Shown: one piece after another, positions 54,893 to 61,794 of the stretch | Layout of the letters: each line of letters opens with the position of its first letter | Position numbering within the stretch: the first letter of the stretch is position 1 | Source: Mesorhizobium sp. AR10 | GTDB taxonomy: Bacteria; Pseudomonadota; Alphaproteobacteria; Rhizobiales; Rhizobiaceae | DNA length: 64,000 nt | Direction: 5' to 3' | Assembly (NCBI RefSeq): GCF_024746795.1 | Contig: NZ_CP080524.1 | Coordinates: forward strand, 62,001-126,000 | Notes under the pieces: model-generated | What the model was told of the DNA's origin: nothing | Databases searched by the model: none | Seen by the model: the letters and a program-made list of their open reading frames with translations, nothing else | Made by a program: the position numbers and the translations under genes

Positions 54893-55927
54893 TCAAACCT
54901 CATCTGTGCCGGTGGTGATGGAAGCGCCTGCGGCTCTGACGGCGCTGGGGATAGCTTCGGCGTGGGCAGCTCCGGCATCAGTGCGGGAGCTGGGTGTGGA
55001 GCGCAGCGGCTGGTGATCAATCAGGAGCGCCGCGAACAGCACGATCAGGTAGAAGATAGAGAACGCGAACAGGCGGCGAGGAGCACGGCGGTCAGCCTTA
55101 TCACTGCTACGCAACTGGATCGCGAGAGCCGCAAGTTTTGCTCCGCATCCGATCGCTGCTGCACCGTAGATCGGCCCAGCGAACCCAAGTACCCACGGCA
55201 ACACGGAAGCTGCGGACAAGAGCGCGCAATAGATCAGAACCTGCCGCGTCGTTGCGGCGCGACCTGCAACGACCGGCAGCATGGGGACGCCGGCACGCGC
55301 ATATTCATCGGCGCGGTTGAGGGCCAGGGCCCAGAAATGCGGCGGCGTCCAGAGGAAGATGATGAGGAACAGGACCAGCGGCTCGAGTCCGATTTGGCCG
55401 GTCGTTGCAGCCCATCCGATAACCGGCGGAAGTGCGCCGGCGGCGCCGCCGATGACGATATTCTGGGGCGTGCGCCGCTTCAGCCACGCCGTGTACACAA
55501 CGACGTAGAAGAGGATTGCGACCGCCAGCAGCGCGGCCGCAGTGACGTTGGTCGCCAAGGCAAGTACAGCGATTGCCACTGCCGCGAGAACAATGCCGGA
55601 TACAAGAGCTTCGATCGGCGAGATCTTGCCGCGGGGGATTGGCCGCATCGCCGTGCGCGTCATGACCGCGTCGATATCGGCGTCGTACCACATGTTGAGC
55701 ACGCCGGCGGCCCCCGCCCCCGCAGCAATCGCGAGAACCGCGATGAACGCGTTGAGTGGATGCAGGTAACCTGGGGCGACGATCAATCCAACGAACGCAG
55801 TGAAGACAGCGAGCACCATCACGCGCGGCTTCGTGAGCATGCAGAAATCAATTGCACGCGAGTGCAATGTTCCAGCCTCTTCCCGGGTCTGGCTAAACTG
55901 GTCAGCAATGGATTTGACGCTCATCAT
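54893..55927 (-). CDS. ctaB: Protoheme IX farnesyltransferase (heme O synthase)
   Basis: 344 residues. The prenyl-diphosphate motif 'NMWYDADIDAVMTRTAMRPI' and the second 'DEYARAGVPMLPV' are clear, within about nine hydrophobic helices. It converts heme B to heme O for the bo3 oxidase. In E. coli this gene (cyoE) ends the operon; here it is first, immediately upstream of cyoA with its stop one base from the cyoA start. The C-terminal extension is Ala/Thr-rich. A degenerate copy of its 5' region lies at 49617-49780. Confidence 0.95.
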   Translation of the reverse strand: MMSVKSIADQFSQTREEAGTLHSRAIDFCMLTKPRVMVLAVFTAFVGLIVAPGYLHPLNAFIAVLAIAAGAGAAGVLNMWYDADIDAVMTRTAMRPIPRGKISPIEALVSGIVLAAVAIAVLALATNVTAAALLAVAILFYVVVYTAWLKRRTPQNIVIGGAAGALPPVIGWAATTGQIGLEPLVLFLIIFLWTPPHFWALALNRADEYARAGVPMLPVVAGRAATTRQVLIYCALLSAASVLPWVLGFAGPIYGAAAIGCGAKLAALAIQLRSSDKADRRAPRRLFAFSIFYLIVLFAALLIDHQPLRSTPSSRTDAGAAHAEAIPSAVRAAGASITTGTDEV

Positions 55928-56062
55928 GCTGCTCCGAGTTCATACGGATAGAGGCCGTTGTAGTATCTTCATCGTGGTCGGCCTCCCTTCCTCAAACTTG
56001 CATCTTCAGGAGGGGTTATGCTTGTACGGTGCTGCTGGACCGGAGCCGATCGTGCGCAAAGA
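55898..56062 (-). promoter_or_regulatory. cyo operon promoter region, repeated elsewhere in the window
   Basis: This region covers the first ctaB codons and upstream sequence. It is repeated in degenerate form at 49617-49780, and its ~40-bp outer part ('acggtgctgct' to 'gtgcgcaaa') again at ~58990-59050. Conservation outside coding suggests a regulator site or promoter element. The precise -35/-10 boxes could not be fixed by eye. Confidence 0.4.
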
Positions 56063-56243
56063 ATGGCTGCAGCGACACTTCTGCTTTCGCCTTCAAATAG
56101 CTGCGTTCTCGGCTAGAAACCTACCGAGGTATCTCGGGAAGGCGCTTTGCCGCGCTTGTCCCGTTCGGCAGGATGACGATCTGAACGAAGACTGACGTGC
56201 AGCTTGGCAAGCCGCTGGCCTGGCAACATCATCGTCTAAAGCC

Positions 56244-56268
56244 GCCGAGCCGCATTTGCGGCTCCGGC
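56244..56268 (-). terminator. Hairpin after the PoxB-type gene
   Basis: GAGCCGCA-TT-TGCGGCTC is a perfect 8-bp stem, extended by GCC/GGC outside one bulged base. It begins about 15 bp after the stop of the minus-strand gene. GC-rich and well placed; the following U-content is low. Confidence 0.55.
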
Positions 56269-56282
56269 AAGGCAATGCCGGG

Positions 56283-57995
56283 TTAAAGGAAGTTCTCCCT
56301 CACCATTTCCCAGACATCCCCTCCTCGGCCATGCAAAACGGCGCGAGCCGAGTAGAGCGCCATGCCAGCTGCGGGCGCCGCAGCCATGAATGGCGGGACG
56401 ACCAGTTGCAATGGGCTGACGTGCACGTGCAGCAGTGCTGGTCCCGGTTGGGCAAGCCAGTTTTTGACGCTGCCTTCAAGTTCGTCCGCCTTGGAAACCG
56501 TCTGGCCCCAGAGACCCAGCGCTCGCGCAACTTCGGCAAAGTTCGGGTTTTTCAGCTGCGTGAAGGTATCGAGCATCCCCTCGGCCTTCTGCTCGATCTC
56601 CACGAAGCCAAGCTTGCCATTGTCGTACACCGCAATCTTGATCGGCAATTGCTCCTGGACCACGGTCATTAGGTCACCGAAAAGCATTGAAAGCCCGCCA
56701 TCGCCGGCCAGACAGATGACCTGGCGACCTGGCTGAGACTTCTGCAACCCAAGAGCTGACGGCATCCCGCCGGCCATGGTTCCATGCAGCAGACTGGCAA
56801 ACGTGCGGCGCTGACCATTGGTTTCGATGTAGCGAACAAGCCAGGCGGCCGGTGTGCCATCGTCGGCAGAAAATACCGCGTCCTTCGCGGCATGGCGGTT
56901 GATCGCCTCAGTAAGATAGGTTCCAGGAATACACCCGTCGTGACCCGCGATAGCTTTGGTCTTTTCTGATTGCCTGGCTTTCGCGTAGCGCCGCACGTAT
57001 TGTTCACGGAAGGAGGCGTCGGAGCGCTCCACGAGCTTCGGCAGCAACGCCTCCAGGGTTGCTCTTACGTCGCCGACAACACCCTTTGTAACCGGGTGTC
57101 GTCGCCCGAGATGGGTCGGGTCGATGTCGACCTGAATAATCTTCGCCTTGTCGGGATAGAACTGCCGCCAGGCAAAATCGGCACCCAGAAGCAGCAGCGT
57201 GTCGCAGTCGAGCAAGGCGTGATAGCCAGCCTCATTGCCAAGCACCCCGGTCATGCCGATATTGTAGGGATTGTCGAACTCGAGGAAGTCTTTCCCGCGC
57301 GAGGTATGCGCGATCGGGGCCTTCAGTTTCTCGGCAACAGCCAGGATTTCCTGATGCGCCCCTTGACAGCCGGACCCGCCATAGATGGCAAGGTTCCCGC
57401 TTTTGTTGAGTATCCCTGCAATTTCATCGAGATCCCCATCGCTCGGACGAACGACGGGTTCTGAAAGGTGAACTGCGTACGGGATGTCGTCAGCTACCGT
57501 TGACGCCGAAACGTCCGCAGGCACGATGAGAACGGCGACACCCCGCTTCGACAAGGCGGTTTGACAGGCGATGACGGTTTTGCGCCGCGCCTGCTCCGGC
57601 GTATAGATCATATCGCAGAAGACGCTGCAGCTTTTGTAGATCTGCTTGAAATCGACCTCTTGGATGAAATCGAAGCCCAACTCATCGCGAATGATCTGGC
57701 TTGCAATGAGAATGACGGGCGCGCGGTTTCGGTTCGCTTCAAAAATCCCGTTGATGAAATGCAGGCTGCCAGGACCGCAGCTCCCGGCGACGGCCGTCAA
57801 GTGACCCGTCAGCTGCGCTTCGGCCTGAGCAGCGAATGCGCCGGCCTCCTCATGTCTCACCGAGACCCACTCGATCTTGCTTCGCTCGAGCGAACGCGCG
57901 ATCAGATTGAGCGTGTCCCCCACGATGCCGTAACAATGTTCAACGCCTGCGCTCTGCAGCGTTTCAACGATGATGTCTGCTACTTGCCTGCTCAT
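56283..57995 (-). CDS. poxB: Pyruvate dehydrogenase (quinone)/pyruvate oxidase-type ThDP enzyme
   Basis: 570 residues from the ATG at 57995; a longer frame to 58112 lacks support. The N-terminal domain has the ThDP-activating Glu in 'SVRHEEAGAFAAQ', the C-terminal domain the ThDP motif 'LAGDGGLSMLFGDLMTV' through 'YDNGKLGF', and the middle domain 'YGGSGCQGAHQEILAV' for FAD. This matches PoxB-like enzymes that convert pyruvate to acetate and CO2 while reducing ubiquinone at the membrane. The 'VNPP'-type C-terminal membrane-binding peptide is not obvious. It is close to the quinol oxidase operon. Confidence 0.88.
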   Translation of the reverse strand: MSRQVADIIVETLQSAGVEHCYGIVGDTLNLIARSLERSKIEWVSVRHEEAGAFAAQAEAQLTGHLTAVAGSCGPGSLHFINGIFEANRNRAPVILIASQIIRDELGFDFIQEVDFKQIYKSCSVFCDMIYTPEQARRKTVIACQTALSKRGVAVLIVPADVSASTVADDIPYAVHLSEPVVRPSDGDLDEIAGILNKSGNLAIYGGSGCQGAHQEILAVAEKLKAPIAHTSRGKDFLEFDNPYNIGMTGVLGNEAGYHALLDCDTLLLLGADFAWRQFYPDKAKIIQVDIDPTHLGRRHPVTKGVVGDVRATLEALLPKLVERSDASFREQYVRRYAKARQSEKTKAIAGHDGCIPGTYLTEAINRHAAKDAVFSADDGTPAAWLVRYIETNGQRRTFASLLHGTMAGGMPSALGLQKSQPGRQVICLAGDGGLSMLFGDLMTVVQEQLPIKIAVYDNGKLGFVEIEQKAEGMLDTFTQLKNPNFAEVARALGLWGQTVSKADELEGSVKNWLAQPGPALLHVHVSPLQLVVPPFMAAAPAAGMALYSARAVLHGRGGDVWEMVRENFL

Positions 57996-58118
57996 GCCTG
58001 GTGAGACTCCTTGGGTCTCAATATGCGGCGTCGCCGATGGCCGATCTTGGTTCGAACTGCGAGGACTTGGAGCGGATTGCTGCAGTGGTTCGGCGAAGAC
58101 CCCCTTCACCAATTGCGC

Positions 58119-58576
58119 TTACGGCGCTGAGACGCGCGTGTCCGTCCAGTCGACCATCAGGCTGCGTTCGGCGAACAGCAGGCACCACCCTGTTTCACGA
58201 GTTGATCCAAGGTAGCGGATCGAGCCCAGCATCAGAGTCCGCCGAGGCCATTCACAGTGAGGTGATGGGCAATGCAATAGCTCTCGGCGGTCGCGCGGTC
58301 GCCGCTCAGGCGAACGATGCTCTGGCCATTGAAATGCGTGGTCGCCTGATACCGGTTCAGATCGGCGAACACCGGGCGAGTGCTTCGCGGCCGTGGATGA
58401 CATAGCTCGGTTCCGGAGACAGAATGTCCATGAAAACGCGGAACTCGGTGTCTTCGGTGAAAAAGCGCCATCTGGCCCTTGGCGTCGCGCCGGTCGGCGC
58501 AATGCGCGTATGCATCAATCAGCTCTCGGATGGAGAGACGGTCGGTCGCCTCCGCCGAAGCCATCGTTGGGGCCAC
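58119..58576 (-). pseudogene. SnoaL-like protein gene disrupted by several single-base indels
   Basis: It begins 'SIRELIDAYAHCADRRDAKG' with 'QMALF', a SnoaL/NTF2-like start. The expected 'TEDTEFRVFMDILSPEPSYV' then runs in another frame, caused by one extra T in a T-run, and returns with one missing base before 'PVFADLNRYQATTHFNGQSI'. Further indels interrupt the end, where 'LFAERSLMVDWTDTR' closes the domain in a third frame. At least four indels are needed to restore ~150 residues. SnoaL-fold proteins are cyclases, isomerases or dehydratases; no function can be assigned. Confidence 0.7.
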
Positions 58577-58601
58577 ATCCTATCCCTTTCGTCAAGCTCT
58601 C

Positions 58602-58649
58602 GGATCGATCGTGGTCATCCCGGCCGGATCGATCGTGGTCATCCCGGCC
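58602..58649. repeat. Perfect 24-bp tandem duplication
   Basis: Two identical 24-bp units (58602-58625 and 58626-58649), each starting 'ggatcgatcg' and ending 'cccggcc', lie directly upstream of the SnoaL-like remnant. There is no third unit. It is a recent slippage-type duplication. It lies where the remnant's promoter would be. Confidence 0.8.
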
Positions 58650-59082
58650 ACGCCACGCTAACAAATTGCTCGTGGCGCCTAGCTTGCCGAAACCGCTCGG
58701 ACTGCAACATGGGCGCTTCGAAACGAATGATCTTGGACAGGCCTGCGTTTGCTTGCACGCCACTGCCGAGACACTAACCTGGCTGATTAGCAGACTGGCA
58801 TCGATCGGGTCCCAAACCTCCGGAGAACCGGCTTCAAATAAGCTTGGTTAGATCGCGGGCACTTTGGACCTCGCCAGTTTGGAGCTCAAGCAGGGCGAGC
58901 TTGATCCGGCTCATGAACCTGAGGAATCAGGCAAGCGCCCGCGCGCGGTCGGAAAGTGAGCGATGTGGACGAGGGTCTGGCACTAACCAGGCGAGCCTGC
59001 GAATTCACGGTGCTGCTGGACTTAGGACAACCGTGCTCAAAGAGTCCGCAGTGCGGGCGAATCTGCCCGGCGTCGTGCCCAA
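58650..59082. other. Intergenic region with a partial promoter-repeat copy
   Basis: About 430 bp. At ~58990-59050 it carries the third, shortest copy of the cyo promoter element ('acggtgctgctggac...gtgctcaaa'). A short minus-strand frame 'SRIKLALLELQTGEVQSARD' near 58850-58930 looks like a gene remnant. No intact gene seen. Confidence 0.35.
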
Positions 59083-59622
59083 TCAGGATGCGGCCGACTT
59101 GGTGCTCACATCCGCTCTTTCCGTCGACACCGTCATCTTGCGACGCGAGACGTCGTCCAGAATCGATCGCAATTCCTCTCTTCCCCCTGCAATTCGCGAC
59201 GCGAGCGTGCCGAGTGCAATACCAAGCACGTGCGCTGCGTCGGCATAAGAAAGGCCCTCAACAGCGACCAGCGTCAGCGCGGCGCGTCGCTCAGGGGTTA
59301 TCTGCTGGAGGGCCGACAGCACTTCGGCTGAGGCGATGTTATCGGGCTGCCGCGCCGGAAGGGCGACCGCTTCAATCGTCTCGGGCATCAGCGCCTCGGC
59401 ATGGACCTGGCGATTGGTGCGACGCACCTGATCGACGAAGAGTTGGTGCAGAATCGTGAACAACCAGCGTCGCGGCGAATCGCCCGATCTCCAGCTCTCG
59501 ATACGAGACACCGCCATCTCCAAGCAGTCCTGCACCAGGTCGTCCGCCGCTTCGGGGTCGCGCAGCAGCGAGCGCGCATGGCGGCGCAGCCGAGGGACCT
59601 CCTCGGTTATTGCCCTCCTCAT
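59083..59622 (-). CDS. ECF-type RNA polymerase sigma factor
   Basis: 179 residues from the ATG at 59622, which overlaps the AraC stop; a GTG at 59631 is an alternative. Region 2 shows 'DPEAADDLVQDCLEMAVSRI' and 'PRRWLFTILHQLFVDQVRR', region 4 'TPERRAALTLVAVEGLSYAD' with 'AAHVLGIALGTLASRI'. It directs polymerase to stress-type promoters. No anti-sigma gene adjoins it; instead it is translationally coupled to an AraC regulator, an unusual pairing. Confidence 0.9.
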   Translation of the reverse strand: MRRAITEEVPRLRRHARSLLRDPEAADDLVQDCLEMAVSRIESWRSGDSPRRWLFTILHQLFVDQVRRTNRQVHAEALMPETIEAVALPARQPDNIASAEVLSALQQITPERRAALTLVAVEGLSYADAAHVLGIALGTLASRIAGGREELRSILDDVSRRKMTVSTERADVSTKSAAS

Positions 59623-60173
59623 CGGCGCCACAAGGTCTCGCGCTCGCGCCGCCAGTTGGCCGGGCTTTGGCCATAGGCATGCCTGAAAAGCTTGGACAGA
59701 TGCGCCTGGTCGGAAAACCCGACGCTGAGAGCGATCTCGCTCAGCGACACTGGACTGGTCAGCATCAGGTGACAGGCTTCCTCGAGCCGCCGCCTCACAA
59801 TATAGGCGTGTGGCGGTTCTCCGAACGCTTGTTTGAACGAGCGTGAGAAGTGCGCCGTGCTTCGCCGCGCAACAGCGCTGAGGTCACTCGCGTGGATGGT
59901 TCGGTGCAGGTTGCTGTCGATGAAGGATCGGACACGCGCAATCTGCCAACCCGCCAGTCCACCTGTTCTGGAACACGTGCCGCCTGAACGGCGCTCGATC
60001 TCCAACTGGAGAATGGATGACGCGGCTGCCAGCGATGTTTTTGCGGCCTCCCGGTCGTGCTCGATCTCGCATTTCGCTGCTTCAAGCAGCAACACAAGGC
60101 TGTTAGCCAGGGAACCAAACTCGAGATCGATCGGAGGAGAGACGTCTGCAGCCTCGCTGTATGACCTGTCCAT
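59619..60173 (-). CDS. AraC-family transcriptional regulator (paralogue B)
   Basis: 184 residues from the ATG at 60173 with a GAGGA site, exactly the start used by paralogue A at 3684. The C-terminal double helix-turn-helix is 'HASDLSAVARRSTAHFSRSF' and 'SEIALSVGFSDQAHLSKLF'. It shares 160 of 184 residues with paralogue A, and the DNA is closely similar. Differences cluster at the ends. Here it is followed by a coupled sigma factor gene rather than an sdhE stub. The TATTTGAG pair seen near paralogue A is not found upstream of this one. Confidence 0.9.
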   Translation of the reverse strand: MDRSYSEAADVSPPIDLEFGSLANSLVLLLEAAKCEIEHDREAAKTSLAAASSILQLEIERRSGGTCSRTGGLAGWQIARVRSFIDSNLHRTIHASDLSAVARRSTAHFSRSFKQAFGEPPHAYIVRRRLEEACHLMLTSPVSLSEIALSVGFSDQAHLSKLFRHAYGQSPANWRRERETLWRR

Positions 60174-60414
60174 ATCGAATCCTCGACAAACATTCCGCAC
60201 CAGCCAGGCGAATTTTCGTGTGCCGGCTCTCACGGAGAGACAAAACACGGTCTCGCCGTGGTGACTTGCAGTGTGATGATTTGAAATGCGGCGATCTATT
60301 GCACGCTGGTGGCGCGGAGTAGCGTCATGGTTTCGTTGCGCTGAACTTTGGCTTACACGGGAATAAAGGGAGATCGAATGCGGGTCGGATCACCGCTGCT
60401 GGTGCGGCTTCGAC

Positions 60415-61053
60415 TCAGCTGTGTTGCAGCTCTTCGTCGGCTACCAGTTGCAGCTTTTCCGCCATTCGGCTGAGCGCGAGAAGCGAATTGGCCTTCATCT
60501 TTCGCATCAGACGGCTGCGGTGCACCTTCACAGTCGCTTCGGCGATGCCGATATCGCCGGCAATCTGTTTGCTGAGACGCCCACGCGCGACCTCGATCAT
60601 GATCTCGCGCTCCCTGGGGCTCAGCGACGCGAAGCGCTCCCTGATAACAACCAGGGCCTCTTCATTCTCCCGCCGGGCACGATCGCGGGAGAGGCCGAGC
60701 TGAATCGCGTCGAGGAGCTCCTGATCGCGGAAAGGCTTGGTCAGGAACTCAATGGCACCTCCCTTCATCGCCTGCACCGACATCGCAATATCGCCATGGC
60801 CGGTGATGAAGATGATTGGGATGTCCCGGTTCGCCATGGTGAGGTGACGTTGAAGATCAAGGCCGCTTCGTCCCGGCAATCTGACGTCAAGCACCAGGCA
60901 AGTGGGGCCATTCGGCAGATCCGACTCGAGAAACTCGGAGATGGATGCAAACAGCCGAGCCTCCAGGTCGAGCGATCGCAACAGACGCCCGATCGAGGCT
61001 CGCAGGGCTGGATCATCGTCGATGACCAGGATGGTGGCGTTCGCGTCCGACAT
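60415..61053 (-). CDS. FixJ-type response regulator
   Basis: 212 residues. Receiver domain with acidic pocket 'VIDDDPALR', phospho-acceptor Asp56 in 'LVLDVRLPG' and Lys in 'FLTKPF' (~105). A LuxR-type helix-turn-helix follows: 'LSPREREIMIEVARGRLSKQ' and 'GIAEATVKVHRSRLMRKM'. This is the FixJ/StyR arrangement. The adjacent multi-PAS histidine kinase gene could be its partner. Upstream lie two TAAAC-type dyads. Confidence 0.92.
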   Translation of the reverse strand: MSDANATILVIDDDPALRASIGRLLRSLDLEARLFASISEFLESDLPNGPTCLVLDVRLPGRSGLDLQRHLTMANRDIPIIFITGHGDIAMSVQAMKGGAIEFLTKPFRDQELLDAIQLGLSRDRARRENEEALVVIRERFASLSPREREIMIEVARGRLSKQIAGDIGIAEATVKVHRSRLMRKMKANSLLALSRMAEKLQLVADEELQHS

Positions 61054-61192
61054 TGCTGCTGCTCACGATCAAAGGGCGGGCAAATGAGCCTTTGTCTCGG
61101 CCTGCAAAGTTCGCGTGGCTCCTTTGCTGCAAGTTTAGTCCCGACCGATGGACGTGAACAGTCTCATTCTCCGTCAGGGATACGCGCGGGCG

Positions 61193-61282
61193 TAAACGAA
61201 AGTTTATGTGCTCTGTCATCTGCCCGGTGGGCATCCAGCAGTACAGCTGCAGAATTCGCGTCTTGGCATAAACCAAAGTTTA
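61193..61282. promoter_or_regulatory. Two TAAAC-N4-GTTTA dyads between divergent response-regulator genes
   Basis: TAAACGAAAGTTTA at 61193-61206 and TAAACCAAAGTTTA at 61269-61282 are the same 14-bp dyad, differing at one spacer base, 76 bp apart. They lie between the FixJ-type gene (minus) and the receiver gene (plus). Such paired sites suggest one regulator controls both promoters. The rest of 61054-61401 contains no gene. Confidence 0.55.
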
Positions 61283-61401
61283 CAAAGACCAGTATTGCTC
61301 CAGCATCGTTCTTAGGCGCAGGCTGACCCAAATCGCGTGGCGTGCGGGGGGCGCCGTCGGGGCGCCCGCATCACAGTTCTTGCGCAATCCGGAGCACACC
61401 T

Positions 61402-61794
61402 ATGCCGGTGGCGTCGTTGGTCTCAGTCGTCGATGACGATCAGTTCTTTCGCGAATCCATGAGAAGGCTCATGAGATCGCTCGGTTACGACGTTGCGATC
61501 TTCCCTTCGGCAGCCGATTTCCTCGCCTCGCCTCGCCTCGGCGAAACCGCCTGCCTGATCGCCGACATCAATATGCCGGCGATGACCGGGCTCGAACTCC
61601 ATACCCATCTGGTCGAGGCGGGTCACGCGATCCCGACAATCCTCGCTACGGCCTACCCCGACGACCTTGACCAGGCCCGCGCGATGAACGACGGGGTCGT
61701 TTGTTACCTTCGTAAGCCGTTTGATGAGCGGCATCTGATACGGTATCTCCGTGAGGCTCTCCAGTTCGGTCAGCCGAGCGGCGAGAATTCGTGA
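61402..61794 (+). CDS. Stand-alone receiver-domain response regulator
   Basis: 130 residues from the ATG at 61402, with a GGAG site. The receiver has 'VVDDDQFFRESM', phospho-acceptor Asp55 in 'LIADINMPAMTG', Thr in 'ILATAYP' and Lys105 in 'YLRKPFDE'. There is no output domain, so it acts as a phosphorelay shuttle or protein-level regulator. Its 3' end overlaps the 3' end of the convergent histidine kinase gene by about 150 bp. The kinase is its probable partner. Confidence 0.88.
   Translation: MPVASLVSVVDDDQFFRESMRRLMRSLGYDVAIFPSAADFLASPRLGETACLIADINMPAMTGLELHTHLVEAGHAIPTILATAYPDDLDQARAMNDGVVCYLRKPFDERHLIRYLREALQFGQPSGENS

Noticed and set aside
61342..61401. Earlier start for the stand-alone receiver protein
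   Set aside because: The upstream part does not fit a receiver domain, whereas the ATG at 61402 has a GGAG site and begins directly with the first beta strand.
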